Program-made: the position numbers and the translations under genes
The notes under the pieces: model-generated
Told to the model about the DNA's origin: nothing
The model's database searches: none
Seen by the model: only the letters and a program-made list of their open reading frames with translations
In this document: positions 31,005 to 44,803 of the stretch, in pieces
How the letters are laid out: the number at the start of each line of letters is the position of its first letter
How positions within the stretch are numbered: the first letter of the stretch is position 1
Assembly: GCA_963575745.1 (NCBI GenBank)
Contig: CAUYUJ010009524.1
Coordinates: 220,135 to 284,134, forward strand
DNA: 64,000 nucleotides
From: Prorocentrum cordatum
Taxonomy: Eukaryota; Sar; Dinophyceae; Prorocentrales; Prorocentraceae
Reading direction: 5' to 3'

Positions 31005-31321
31005 AGGAGGAGGGAGCAGTCGGAGGGGGGAGGGCAGATGGAGGAGGCAGGAGGAGGAGGAGGAGGAGGAGGAGGAGGAGGAGGAGGAGGAGGAGGAGGA
31101 GGAGGAGGAGGGGAGAAGAGAGGAGGAGTTGGAGGAGGAGGAGGAGGAGGAAAGGAGAAGGAGGAGGAGGAGGAGGGAGTGGAGGAAGGAGGAGGTGGAG
31201 GAGGAGGAGGAGGAGGGGGAGGAGGAGAGAGGAGGGAGGAGGAGGAGGAGGAGGAGGAGAGGAGGGAGGGAGGGAGGGAGGGAGGGAGCGAGGGATGGAG
31301 GGAGGGAGGGGAGTGGGGAGG

Positions 31322-31399
<78 letters not shown>

Positions 31400-32019
31400 C
31401 TGCTGCTGCTGCTGATGCTGATGCTGATGCTGATGATCATGATGATGATGATGCTGATGCTGATGCTGATGCTGATGCTGATGATGCTGATGATAATGAT
31501 GATGATGACGATGATGATGATGATGGTGTCGATGATGATGACGATGATGATGAAGAAGGTATTGATGGTGCTGCTGATGATGATGACGACGATGCTGATG
31601 ATGATGATGAGGAAGATGCTGATGCTGATGATGATGACGATGATGCCGATGATGGTGTTGATAACGATGATGATGGTGGTGCTGCTGCTCATGACGACGA
31701 TGCTGATGATGATGATGGTTGTGGTGCTGCTGATGACGATGCTGATGAGGATGAATAGTAATATAATGATGATACTGCTGATGATGACGACGATGATGAT
31801 GATGTTAATGATGATGATGCCGATGATGCTGCTGCTGACGATGTTGATAATGATGATGCTGACGATGGTGATCTTGATGATGGTACTGATGGTGACGGTG
31901 ATCATGCTTGCGATGACGATGACGATGATGACGATGAGGACGATGATGATGCTGATGATGCTCATGATGTTGATGATGACGACGAGGACGACAAGGACGA
32001 TGATGATGATGTTGATGAA

Positions 32020-32085
<66 letters not shown>

Positions 32086-32289
32086 GATGATGATGATGAT
32101 GATCTTGATGCTGGTGATGATGCTGATTGTGATAATGATGCTGATGCGGCGGATGCTGATGATGATGACGACCATGATGATGATCATGCTGATGCTGATG
32201 ATGATGACGATACTGCTGATGCTTGTGCTGGTGATGATGATGACGACTATGATGCCGCTGCTGATGATGTTGATGACGGTGACGATAAC

Positions 32290-32350
<61 letters not shown>

Positions 32351-32792
32351 CTCATGATGATGACGATGATGATGATGCTGATGTTGATGGCGTCTATGAT
32401 GGTGATGCTGATGATGATGGTGGTGATGATGATGCTGTTGATGATGATGATGATGATGGTGATGCTGATGATTATGACGATGATGATGCTGATGATGACG
32501 ATGATGCTGGTGTTGATGCTGATGCTGTTGCCGCTGATGATGATTATGATGATGATGATGTGTATGATGCTGCTGATGATGCTGATGATGACGATGATGA
32601 TGAGGGCGTGGCGGAGGACGAGGACGAGGGCGAGGATGTGGATGAGGACGTGGACGAGGATGAGGATGATGAGGATGAGGATGAGTATGGGGATGGTGAT
32701 GATGATGCTGCTGCTGATGATGATGATGATGATCATTGTGACGATGATGCTGCTGCTGATTATGATGATCATGATGATGTTGATGCCGCCTG

Positions 32793-32839
<47 letters not shown>

Positions 32840-32973
32840 GTGCTGCTGATGATGATGACGATGATGATGATGATGATTATAATGATTATGCTGATTATGA
32901 TGACGATGATGAGGGTGATGCTGATGATACTGATGATGAGGATGATGCTGATGATGATGACGATGACGATGAC

Positions 32974-33020
<47 letters not shown>

Positions 33021-33042
33021 CGACGATGACGATGACGATGCC

Positions 33043-33085
<43 letters not shown>

Positions 33086-33221
33086 ATGATGATGCTGATT
33101 ATGATGATGATGATCATGATGCTGATGATGATGATGATGATGATGGATGATGCTGCTGCTGATGATGATGATGGTGATGAGGATGAGGATGAGGATGAGG
33201 ATGAGGATGAGGATGAGGATG

Positions 33222-33257
<36 letters not shown>

Positions 33258-33267
33258 CTGATGATGG

Positions 33268-33314
<47 letters not shown>

Positions 33315-33335
33315 GTTGTGGTGGTGGTGGTAATG
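31005..33335. repeat. GGA tract followed by a 2-kb GAT tract
   Basis: GGA/GAG repeats to about 31320, then imperfect GAT repeats to about 33335, the longest microsatellite of the window. The 926-codon plus frame and the 871- and 520-codon minus frames are artefacts of the triplet. Confidence 0.97.
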
Positions 33336-33649
33336 AGGAGAAGGCGGACAAATCCAGTATGCATCAACGTTGCTGCAAGACACCCTCACATCCCAAGTGC
33401 CCTTCTCACCAGTCCCCGCAATCACCCTTCCTTTTCTCAACAAAAGGGGCTCCCTTCAACAACCAGCACCCTATGAGCCTGCCATTTAGGCGAAAGCCCC
33501 GTTTTGAGACGGAGCTGCCTTGCAGTTTCGAGCGGGTATCCGGGAATGCGAGAAGGTACGATCATACAATTCAGTGAGGTGGCCAGCGAGATCCCAAGTG
33601 TGTAGCAGTTGCACGCTTTGCACTCCTGGTCAGGAGCTTCGAGGACGGC

Positions 33650-34480
33650 TAAAGCGAGAGCACCATTTTGAGCTGGAACCGCCCTCCATCCGAGCAGCTA
33701 TCACACCAGTTCGAAATTTCGGTTTTCAGGAAGTTCCAAGCGAACACGGCATTTTGAACAGGACACGCTCTCCGTGTAACTGCTGCAGCCTTGTGCGACG
33801 AATGTGCGCAGTGCTCAGGCGAGAGCCCGATGTTGAAAGAAAGGGACCGCCCTCCATCTTTGTAATTGCTGAAGTATTTGAAGGCGAATCTGTGCGGCGT
33901 TAAGGCGATCGCCCCATTTTGAAAGCGACACCCCTCCACCGTTGTAACTTGTGCAATCCTTTAAGACGTATGTTCGCCGCGCTGAGGCAAGAGCTCCATT
34001 TTGCAAACGACCCCCTCGATCCTGGTAATCGTTGCCGACTGTAATGACGAATGTGCGCGGCGCTGCGGCGAGAGTCACATTTTGAAACCGATTCCCCTCC
34101 ATCTTTGTAACTGGTGTATCTTTTGAAGGCGAATGTGCGCGGCGCTAGGGCAATAGCTGCATATTGCAAACGACCCCTTCCATTCTTGTAGCTGTTGCAA
34201 GCTTCTAAGACCAATGGGCATTGCAACAAGGCGAGAGTACCATTTTGAGAACGACCCCCCCTCAATCCTTGAAATTTCTGCAAGCTTTGAAGATGAATGT
34301 GCGCGGCGCTAAGGCGAAAGCTTCATTCTGAAAACGACCCTTCTCCATCCTTGTAGCCAGTGCAAACGTCACGCTGCAGGATTGCCAATGGTGAGGAAGT
34401 CTCAGGCGAATCGCCCGGCCCGCCCTACTAACACGTCTGGGATTGGGACAGGGGGCAGTTGTCTTCAAGGAACAGCTGGG
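33650..34480 (+). repeat. Composite repeat unit B, copy 3
   Basis: About nine 82-bp satellite-B monomers, then the tail GAGGAAGTCTCAGGCGAATC, CCGGCCCGCCCTAC and a GGA-rich tract, in the same order as at 14 and 51 kb. Confidence 0.78.
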
Positions 34481-35070
34481 AAGGGAGCAGGTGGGAACAG
34501 GAGTAGGAAGGAGGAGGAGGAGGAGGGGGAGGTAGGCAGGGATGATCGTGATGATGGTGGTGGTGATGAGGATGAGGATGAGGATGGTAACGATCTGGAG
34601 GAAGAGGAGGAGGAGGAGGAGGAGGAGGAGTAGGAGGATGGCGGGGGACGGAGAACCGATGACTTCGGAGGGAGTCCCTCCTCTGTTCTCACTCCTCCTC
34701 TATTCCTGTCTCTAGCATCTCTTCTCCTGCTCCTGCTCCTCCTCCTCCTCCTCCTCTACCTCCTCTTGGTCCTCCTCCTCCTCCTTTTCCTTCCACCGTC
34801 CTCCCTGCTCTCCCGCCATCCTCCTTTTCCCCTCATCCTCCCGTCTTTCCCCCTCCTTCCCCCCCCCCTTTTTCCTCCCTCCTCCCTGTCCTGTCCCTCT
34901 CCCCCCTCCTCCCTCTCCCTTCCCCCCTTGTCCTCCTTGCCCCTGGCTGCGGCGGCCGAAGCGCCCAGGGGCGGCGCTTTGACAAGGGCCTCCGCGGGCG
35001 TGCATGCCCTCCTGCCAGAGACGTGGCCTGGCGGCAATGAGCGCGCAGGACCGCAGAGGCAAGGAAAGCT
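34481..35070. repeat. GGA tract, CTC/TCC tract and spacer
   Basis: Purine-rich to about 34640, then pyrimidine-rich CTCC repeats (34690-34935), so the purine strand switches. A coding-like patch at 34938-35050 (LTRASAGVHALLPETW) is unassigned. Confidence 0.6.
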
Positions 35071-35273
35071 CGGCGGCGAGCGAGGGGGGGGGGGCACGAG
35101 AAGGAGGAGGCCTTCTCAGATGGCGGCGGGACTTCTCGGAAGCCTTCGCGCCTTCCGAGAAGTTTTCTCCGTGCCTCGGGGAAGGCTCAGGGCACTTCCC
35201 AGAAGGCCAGACGTTTTCTGGGCCTTCCGAGAAGGCCTGCCCCTTCGCGCTTTCCCCCCCGGGGCTCGCCGCC
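35071..35273 (+). repeat. Foldback element, family F2
   Basis: Terminal GGCGGCGAGC (35071-35080) and GCTCGCCGCC (35264-35273) are perfect inverted repeats. The interior is a set of AGAAGGCC/GGCCTTCT stems. Confidence 0.6.
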
Positions 35274-35452
35274 AAAAGGAGAGCCGTCGTCGCCGCCATC
35301 ATCGTCTGACATTTATTTCAGGGGCGGGACGGGCTCAGGGTGGATATATCACTAGTTGGGAACCACTGACGAGCAAAAACGCAGGAAAGCAAAAATATCA
35401 TGCTTCGCAATTTGTTTTTTTTGCTGGGCGGATTTTGATTCGCCGCGTGCCT

Positions 35453-35491
35453 CGACTGGAGGTCGATATATCATATATCGACCTCCAGTCG
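35453..35491. other. Perfect 39-nt palindrome
   Basis: Arms of 19 nt (CGACTGGAGGTCGATATAT and its exact complement) separated by one C at 35472. Confidence 0.9.
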
Positions 35492-36917
35492 CCCCTCCAT
35501 CTCCGATAGTGGCCTGATGTTCCACCCCGCCCAGGAACGTGCGGATTCACTGTCGGGGGCCCATCAACGGTCTATCGGCGACGTATCGCCGATTCCGGGG
35601 TCGGCGCCCCCCTCCTTTGAGCTGGTCCCCCCTTGCCGTTCTCCCTCAAACCATCATCGCCACCATAATCATCTCCCACTCTTGCCATCAGGCCACCCTG
35701 CGGGTGAGAAAGATGGTTCGGATGGTTGAGGACGCGTGAACAACCTTTTGAGCGATAGCGGCGACCGCGCGACCGCCAGGGTCTTCGCGCCCTTGTGCTC
35801 TGGTCCCCCACCATCCCCAAAAGCTGATCCGAAACACAGTCACGACGACCAAACACAGTCACCGACGACCACACACACAACTGCACAGCACCACCCACGC
35901 ACGAGGTAGGCGGATTCCCCCCCGTCCCCCTCCATATCTCACTCAATTTCTTATTGTCTCGCAGCACACATGCATGGTCTGCGCACACGACAGTGCACAT
36001 CTATTCCTCTTCCTATATTTTTGATAGCGGGGGGGGCAGCCGCCTCCCAACCCCCTCAGCACCAAAGCTGGATCCCCCCGATCCGTGGCCCCAGGGGCCC
36101 CCTGAGCGCCCCGGCAGAAGGTCACCTGGGCTTTGCGGGGCTCCCGGAGGCCCCAGGCAACGGGCCCAACTCGGTCAGGAGGGCGGCCGAACGGCCCCCA
36201 GAGGGCCCCAAGAGGCCCCAGACACCCACCAGACGCCCGAAGACAACCCATAGAAGAACACAAAGAGAACCTTCGAAACGTAACAAACACATTGGTTTCC
36301 ATTGGTTTCTGTATGACTTTGGGAATGCTCTGTTCTTCGGTCTTCCGAGTATCCGAGACTGCCCAAGAGACCCGAGAATCGCCTCAAACTTGCCTGACAG
36401 GTGTTTCCAGGCAGTACAAGTGAGCCCCAAAATGTTCCAATAGGGACTGAGGATGGCCCGAAGAGAGCCCCATGAGGGCCCAAAATGGTTCCTCGACGCC
36501 GAACGAATTATTTCAAATCGTGACCTGGCCGTTCAGGGAGACCGCAGTTGGAAGCAGGGTGGCCCGAGGAGGCCACCAGAGGCCTCCAGAAGGCGCCCAG
36601 AAGCTTTTACAACTTTTCGTGAGGCCCCCGAGCGGCTCTCCAAGGAGGAGCCTCCGCAAAAAGAGCTCAGGAGGATGGGGGATAATTTGCAGGGTAGGGC
36701 GAGAATGAGGAAGAGGAAGAGGAAGCATGAGGGAAGGTTAACGGTTGAAATCATTACAGCGACGAGTTCGGGCAACACAGCAAGGAATATTTTTTTCTTT
36801 GGTTGTATCTTCTTGTCCTTCCGCCTGCATGCCAAGCTTCCAGGACCAAGGTGCACGGCGCGAAGCGCCAATGCAGTTTTGTATCTACATTTTTTTATTA
36901 TCTATGCACATTACTAA
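35492..36917. other. Mixed low-copy sequence without a recognised gene
   Basis: Contains a minor repeat at 35500-35600 shared with 53.6 kb and GGCCCC-rich short repeats at 36080-36240. Short ORFs on both strands have no motifs. 36280-36420 has fewer repeats but several stops. Confidence 0.3.
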
Positions 36918-37545
36918 GGGCCTTCGGTCCATCCCGCCACAGTGCCTGGGTTGCGGGTCAGAGTTCTCAGGGTTGTGCTTCTTCGGATCTCCCCGGAGCG
37001 TTCTCGGGGGCCTCTTGGGAGTATTTTGTGGGACTCTTGGGAGCCTCTTGTTTGGGGGCCTCTTGAGGGCCTCTTGGGGCATCTTGGGGGCCTCTTTGGG
37101 TCTCTTGTGGGCCTCTTGGGGGCCTCTTGGGGCCTCCTGGGTGTTCCTCGGGGCCGAGGGCTTGAAATGTCCGTTCGGGCTCTCCATCTGGAACCCCTTT
37201 TGGGGCAGTCTTTGGGCCCTCGTGGGCCGTCTTTGGCGCCTCTAGGGCCTTCTTGGGGTCCTCTTGGGCCGTCTTGGGGCCCTCTTGGGGCGATCTTGGG
37301 GGCCTCGTGGGCCGTCTTGGAGCGTCGGGAAACCGAAAGGCGCGAACGCTGAAATTCTTTAAAATCCAAAGGAACATCAATGATTTCTGCCTCTTGGGGC
37401 CCTCTTGGGAGGCCTGTTGACGGCTTCTGGGGGTGTCTTGGAGGCCTCTTGGACCGTCTTAGGGCCGTTTTGGTCATCTCAGAAAGCTCTTTGGCCGTCT
37501 CGGGGGCCTCTTGGGCCCTCCTGGGGCCTTTTTGGGGCCCTCTGC
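36918..37545. repeat. CTCTTGGGGCC-type minisatellite with shared leader
   Basis: A leader (GGCCTTCGGTCCATCCCGCC, CAGTGCCTGGGTTGCGGGTC) is followed by many degenerate GGGGGCCTCTTGGG units. The leader and some units recur at 48440-48670. Confidence 0.7.
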
Positions 37546-37751
37546 GTCGCGCCTATTTCTGGGTCCCGTTGGGCGGGGTTGCCGTCCCAGAGGCCCACGC
37601 GACACACCCCAGTGACGCCCAGGAGGGCCTGGCGGCGCCTGGGAAACCGGGGGGCCAGGCTCTTAAAAGAACCTTTGAACCCTGGAACCTCTCAGGGCTG
37701 CAGGAGTCTTGAGGCTCTCCACTGCGTGCTGAAGGCACGGTGGCGGACCTA

Positions 37752-37904
37752 CCTACCTACCTACCTACCTACCTACCTACCTACCTACCTACCTACCTAC
37801 ATCTCTACCTACCTACCTACCTACCTACCTACCTACCTACCTACCTACCTACCTACCTACCTACATACATACATACATACATACATACATACATACATAC
37901 ATAC
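37752..37904. repeat. CTAC then ATAC tetranucleotide tract
   Basis: Uninterrupted CTAC units (one CATCT break) followed by ATAC units up to the edge of the foldback unit. Confidence 0.95.
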
Positions 37905-39052
37905 GAGAGAGCGTGATCCACCGCCGCTTTACTGTGGAAAATTGCCAACCTTTTCCTCCGGAACCCGGGGGTCTCCCCCCCCCCCTCCGAAAATCCCACC
38001 CCCCCCCTTCCGGAACCCCTCCCCTCCCCCCCCCCCCCCCTCCCTCCCGGCAAACCCCCCCTCCCCTAACCCCTCCCCCCCCCCCCCCCTCCCCCTCGAA
38101 AACCGGGGGGGGTCACTACCGGTTCGAACCCCTCCCCCCCACCCCCCACTCCGGATCCGGGAAACCGGGGGGGGGTCACTACCGAAAACCGGAGGGGGGT
38201 CACTACCGGTTCGACCCCCCCCCCCACACGCACCGCCAGCAAACGACTCCCGGTCCCTACCACCGCTCGCATCACATCCCCCACTGTTGTTCCCAGCACC
38301 ACTGTCCTCACCACCACTGTCCCCACTGGTTCCACCACCGTCCCTATTGTCCCCACCAATGCCCCCACCACTGTCGCACTGTCCCCACTGTTCCCACAAC
38401 TGTTCCCACCACGGTTCCACTCTCCCCACTGTCTCCACGGACCCAACCACTGCCTATCCCCATTGTCCCCACTGTCCCACTGACTCCTCCGCTGTCCCAC
38501 TGAGCTGTCCCACTGTTTCCACCACTGTCCCCACTGTCCCCACCACTGTCCCCACTGTACCTCTGTCCCATTGTCCCACCGCCGTCCTCGCCACCGCCTT
38601 TACCAGTGTCCCCACCACCATTGTACCCTCCACTGTCCCAGTGTTTCCACCTCATTCCCACTGTCCCCACACCACTGTCCCCACCACCACCGTTCCCACC
38701 ACTGTCCACTGTCCCCCCTGTTCCCACCATTGTCCCCACCACTGTCCCCACCACTACCGTCCCCACCACTGTCCCACTGTCCCACTGTCCCCACCACTGT
38801 CCCGCTGTCCCCTCACCACTGTCCCCACCAACACCGTCCCCACCACTGTCCGCACCCCCACTCGGTTTTCGAGGGGGGGGGGGGGTTCGAACCGGTAGTG
38901 ACCCCCCCCCTTTTCATGATGAGCTGGGGGGGGGGGGGGAGGGGTTCGAACCGGTAGTGACCCCCCCCGGTTTTCCGGAGGGGGGGGGGGGGAGGGGTTC
39001 GAACCGGTAGTGACCCCCCCGGTTTTCCGCCAGCAGCGGTAGAACACGCTCT
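37905..39052. mobile_element. Large foldback unit inserted in an ATAC microsatellite
   Basis: The left end GAGAGAGCGTGATCCACCGC and right end GCGGTAGAACACGCTCTTTC are inverted repeats. Inside, blocks of TCACTACCGGTTCGAACCCC occur facing inward on the left (38110-38220) and in reverse on the right (38885-39020). The centre (38280-38860) is a CCCACTGTCCCCACCA minisatellite. ATAC-type repeats continue in the same orientation on both outer sides, as expected for insertion into the microsatellite. Confidence 0.6.
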
Positions 39053-40120
39053 TTCATACATACAAACATATACATATGCAAACTGACATACACCGATACA
39101 TACAAGCATACATACATGCATGCAGACATACATACAGTCAGACATCCATGCATACATACATGCATGCATCATTGTATACATACGTGCACACAACTATGCA
39201 CACACACATCTCATACGTACATACGTACACACATACACATCCATGCACACTTACATACATACATATGTGTATTTAAATACATCCACACATTACTATATAC
39301 ATAGACACATATATATGAGCACACACCTATCAATGCGCTGGTCTGTTTGGCAGTCTGTCTGTATGTATGCATGTACGCATGTGTGTTTATGTATGTGTCT
39401 GTACGTAAGGCTGTATGTATGCATGCATCTATGTAGGTATGTATGCATGTACGCATGCATTCCTGTATGTACGTGTGTGTATGTATGTATGTATGTATGT
39501 ATGTATGTATGTATGTATGTATGTATGTATGTATGTATGTATGTATGTGTGTAAGTATCTATGCACGTATGCATGCCTGCATGTATGTATATACGTATGT
39601 ATGCATGCATGGATGTGTGTATGTGTATGCGTTTATGTATGTTTGTGTATGTATGTGTACGCACGTATCTTTGCATGACTGTACGATTGCATGTTTGTAT
39701 GTTTGTATGTCGGTGTGCGTGCATGCATGGATGCATGCTTGTATGCATGTATGCATGTCTGCATGTATGCATACATATTTATATTATTGTATGTTTGTAT
39801 GTCTACATGTACGTATGCATGTATGACAGTATCGATGTATGCGTCCATGTGTGCACACATGCATCTATGCATGCATGCATGCATGCATGCATGTATGTGT
39901 GTCTATGTATGCCAGTATGCATGCATGCATGCTGGGATTTATGCAACTATGTATGGATGTATGCATGTATACATGTGTGCATGTCTGCATGCATGCATGC
40001 ATGCATGCACGCATGTATGTATGTATGCATGCACGCATGCATGCATGCATGTATGTTTGCACACGTAAGTATGCATGTGTGTATATATATATATCTCTAT
40101 ATATACACAACACACACACT
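39053..40120. repeat. CATA/TATG tetranucleotide region
   Basis: ACATAC-rich to about 39330, then ATGT/ATGC-rich to about 40120. Cys/Met/Tyr-repeat ORFs here are artefacts. Confidence 0.93.
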
Positions 40121-41047
40121 CATACCTCCCCGTCTACGAGGCCTGGGGGCCCGGGGCCTGGGCCGCGACAGCGCATGGCAGATCTGGGGGCCCCAGAGGC
40201 ACCCCAGAGGCGATTCGGGGCTCTCGGGGCTCTCGGGGTGCCTCTGGGGCGCCAGACAAGTCACTCGCAGACGCCCGCATCTGTATCCAGATGGCCTACC
40301 ACGCTCAGGCTTCCAGACGGCCCAAGCGCTTCCCAGACTCTCCAAGAGGGTTCCCAGACGGCCCCCAAGAGGGCCCCAATATGGAACATTCATTCGTTTT
40401 CTTTGGTTTTTCATATTTTTTGGGATTCACCTTTTCAGCTTGCCGACGCTCCAAACCAGCCCCAGAAGCACCACCACCCGCCTCAAGACGGTTTCAGGAG
40501 CTCCCCCAAGGGCGCCCACACCGCCCAAGAGGTCCAAAAGCCGCCCCAAGAGATCTCCAGTACAGCCCAAGGAGGCACCGAGTCGCCCCCGAGCCGCCAG
40601 ACAATCACTCCCAGACGTCTGTGGTCGCCTCCAGATAGTCCACCTACTCCCAAGGCGCTCCACGAAGGCTTCCCGTTGGCTCAAAAAGCTCCCCAGACGC
40701 TTCACGAAGGTTCCCGGACGGTTCCCAAGATGGGCATAAAGAGGGTTATCCGAAGGTTTTTGGTGGTTTTTGTGGGCTTTCGCTTTTCTGGCTTGCCGAC
40801 GCTCCAAAGCTCATTGGTCCTAAACATACCCTTATCCAGGGCCGGCCTGGGTGAAAGGACCGTCCGCTGGATTGGGCGCTTGCCAACGTGCCCGATCAGC
40901 CTGCCGCGTGCGCGCTGGTTCAGCATCCGCGCGTCAGGACGACACGACACGCTGAATGGCTGTTTGTTTGATTGCAGCGACATGCCCTTGTTTGCGTCAG
41001 GGACGTCTGGGGGCATCGGGGGTTTCTGCGGGGTTTAGAACAGCATT
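40121..41047. repeat. Low-copy repeat module C
   Basis: GGGGCCCC-rich blocks and GCCGACGCTCCAAACCAGCC, GGTTCCCAGACGG and CTCCACGAAGGCTTCC blocks recur at 41220-41410 and 42545-42850. No gene was seen. Confidence 0.55.
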
Positions 41048-41092
41048 GGAGTGGTGGTGCCTGTCCCATCTGGTGACAGGCACCACCACTCC
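41048..41092. other. Perfect 18-bp hairpin
   Basis: GGAGTGGTGGTGCCTGTC (41048-41065) and its exact complement (41075-41092) around the 9-nt loop CCATCTGGT. Confidence 0.85.
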
Positions 41093-41520
41093 GTTGCGTT
41101 GGGTCCTGCCCGCAGGAGCGTCGTTGCAATCTCACGCTCCCCCTGGGGCCGCTGCGGCCGCGTTCGTGAGAGCTCTGGGGGGCCGCGCGTGCGCCCGAGA
41201 GCGATTTCGGCCAAACGCCACCTCGGCTCCCGAGGCGCTCCACGAAGGCTTCCAGAAAACACAACACGCTCACCAAACGCTCCACGAGGGTTCCCAGGCG
41301 GTTCCCAAGATGGCCCCAAGAGGCGCGAGTCATTGGTTTTCCATATGTTTTAGACCGTTTTTTGGGCTTTCGCCTTTCTGACTTGCCGACGCTCCAAACC
41401 AGCCCCAGAAACACCAGCCCCTTCTTCAAGACGATTTTGGGGGCTCCCCCCAAGGGCGTGGACAGCCTGAGAAGGCCCCAAGAGGCTTTTCGATGCTTTT
41501 TGAATTTCCGTTGTTTCCTA

Positions 41521-42560
<1,040 letters not shown>

Positions 42561-42868
42561 TAAATCAGCTCTGGAAGCGCGGGCACCCGCTTCAAGACGG
42601 GGTCAGAGCATCCCCCCAAGGGCCCATTGTGCCCAAGAGGCCGCAAAGCTGCCCCCCGACACCTACAGGCACAGAGGCGACCCCGAGTCGCCGGAAACTC
42701 ACTCCCAAACGTCCGTTGTCGCTTCCAGATGGCCCACCACGCTCCCAGGGCGCTCCACGAAGGCTTCCAAACGGCCCAGCACGCTCCCCCACACGCTCCA
42801 AGAGGGTTCCCAGACGTCTCCAACAGGGCGCCAAGAGGCAAAACCCATTTGCTCCCTATTGTTCCCAA
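42561..42868. repeat. Module C between two composite A units
   Basis: Related to 40430-40740 (shared CCAAGGGC..CC, CACTCCCA and GCTCCACGAAGGCTTCC blocks). Confidence 0.6.
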
Positions 42869-44465
42869 CCATCCTGTGGTGTTGGGTCCTCGTTTTGAAG
42901 AGACGCTTCCCGCGTTCACTCCTCATCCTCCCGCTGCCCCCTCCCTCTTCCTCTCATCATCATCATCATCGTCGTCGTCGTCGTCGTCATCATCATCAAC
43001 CGTTTCAGCACACCCATCACACGTTTCGTGGCCCCATAGGGAGCCCCGCCGAAGGCCCAAATGCCAGCGTTCGCATGCGGTCACCGCACTCATTTTGGCA
43101 CACCCCTCACCCGTTTCGTGGCCCCACAAGGAGCCCCAGCGAAGGCCTAAATGTCAGCGTTCGAATGCGCCCACCGCACGCATTTTGGCACATCCCTCAC
43201 ACGTTTCGTGGCCTCACAGGAAGCCCCGCCGAAGGCCCAAATGCTAGCGTTCGCATGCGCCCACCGCACGCATTTTGGCACACCCCTCACACGTTTCGTG
43301 GCCCCACAGGGAGCCCCACCGAAGGCCCAAATGCCAGCGTTCGCATGCGGGCACCGCTGGCATTTTGGCACACCCCTCGCACGTTTCGTGGCCCCACAGG
43401 GAGCCCCAGCGAAGGCCCAAATATCAGCGTTCGAATGCGGCCGCCGCACCCATTTTGGCACACCCCTCACCCGCTTCGTGGCCACACATGGAGCCCCACC
43501 GAAAGCCCAAATGCCAGCGTTCGCATGCAGTCACTGCGTCCATTTTGGCACACCCCTCGCACATTTCGTTGTCCCATACGGCACCCCACCGAAGGCCCAA
43601 ATGCCAGCGTTTGCATGCGGTCACCGCGCCCAGTTTGGCACACCCCTCACACGCTTCGTGGCCCCACAGGGAGCCCCACAGAAGTCCCAACTGCTAGAGT
43701 TCGCATGCGGTCACCGCATGCATTTGGCACACCCTTCACACGTTTTGTGGCCCCACAGGTAGCCCCACCAAAGGCCCGAATGCCAGCGTTAGCACGCGGC
43801 CACCGCGTCCATTTTGGTACACGCCTCATACGTTTCGTGGCCCCAGAGGGAGCCCCACAGAAGGCTCAATGACCTGCGTTCGTATGCGGCCACCGCTCCC
43901 ATTGTGGCACACCCCTCACACGTTTCGTGGCCCCACAGGGAGCTCCGCCGAAGGCCCAAATGCCAGTGTTCGCATGCGGCCACCACACCCATTTTGGCAC
44001 ACCCCTCACACGTTTCGTGGCCCCACAGGGAACCCCACCGAAGGCCCAAATGCTAGCGTCCGCATGCGGTCACTGCATGCCTGTGGCACACCCCTCACAC
44101 GCTTCGTGGCCCCATAGGGAGCCCCGCCGAAGGCTCAAATGCCAGCGTTCGCATGCGGTCACCGCACTCATTTTGGCACACCCCTCACCCGTTTCGTGGC
44201 CCCACAAGGAGCCCCAGCGAAGGCCTAAATGTCAGCGTTCGAATGCGCCCACCGCACGCATTTTGGCACACCCCTCACACGTTTCGTGGCCCCACAGGGA
44301 GCCCGATCGAAGGCCCAAATGCCAGCGTTTGCATGCGCCCACCGCGCCCATTTTGGCACACCCCTCACACGTTTGGTAGCCCTACAGGGAGCTCCACCGA
44401 ATGCGGTGCATACGACGACGGTGCTCACAACTGCACATGGTTGGGTCTTTCACCAGGCTTTTTTT
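42869..44465 (+). repeat. Composite repeat unit A, longest copy
   Basis: 5' module (42869-42900), short CAT/CGT tract, about sixteen 90-bp satellite-A monomers (43010-44405; landmark TTTCGTGGCCCCACAGGGAG) and the 3' module CTCACAACTGCACATGGTTG. Confidence 0.88.
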
Positions 44466-44576
44466 AAAATGTTTTTGAGCTTCCGCCTTTGCAAGTCAGA
44501 AGGTAGGCAACCATCCACGAATAATCAACGAAACGTCAAGACCTGTCCGAGCCCCAGGACCGGAAAAGAGGGCCCA

Positions 44577-44577
<1 letters not shown>

Positions 44578-44622
<45 letters not shown>
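44578..44622. repeat. CGT trinucleotide tract
   Basis: About fifteen CGT units. Confidence 0.95.
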
Positions 44623-44624
<2 letters not shown>

Positions 44625-44803
44625 GGGCCGCGGAGGTTCCGCCAGGAGGGAAAGGGGTCCTGCAGGAAATGAGTCCACAGGTTTTTGACGTTTTCGGCCT
44701 CCTGGGGCCCTCCCTGATGGTCAAACTCCGAAAGGCTTCGAACCTCGACGTTCGAACCTCGTCCCTCCCCTCCTCGAGGCGTCAGACGGCTTCTGATCGA
44801 GGG

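Noticed and set aside
30797-33577. 926-codon plus-strand frame and long minus-strand frames over the GAT tract
   Set aside because: GAT repeats have no stop in two plus frames and three minus frames. The proteins are runs of Met, Asp, Ile, Ser or His.
34938-35050. Coding-like patch (LTRASAGVHALLPETW)
   Set aside because: Too short, no family, no clear edges, and both strands are open. Left as part of a spacer.
38100-39020. tRNA genes suggested by GGTTCGAACC
   Set aside because: Only the B-box-like palindrome is present. There is no acceptor stem, D arm or anticodon arm around it.
40680-40700. Second spliced-leader remnant (TTGGCTCAAA)
   Set aside because: Only nine matching bases, no following reading frame, A-tail or target duplication.
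43010-44405. CRISPR-like regularly spaced repeats
   Set aside because: The whole 90-bp monomer is repeated. There are no unique spacers, and the context is eukaryotic.
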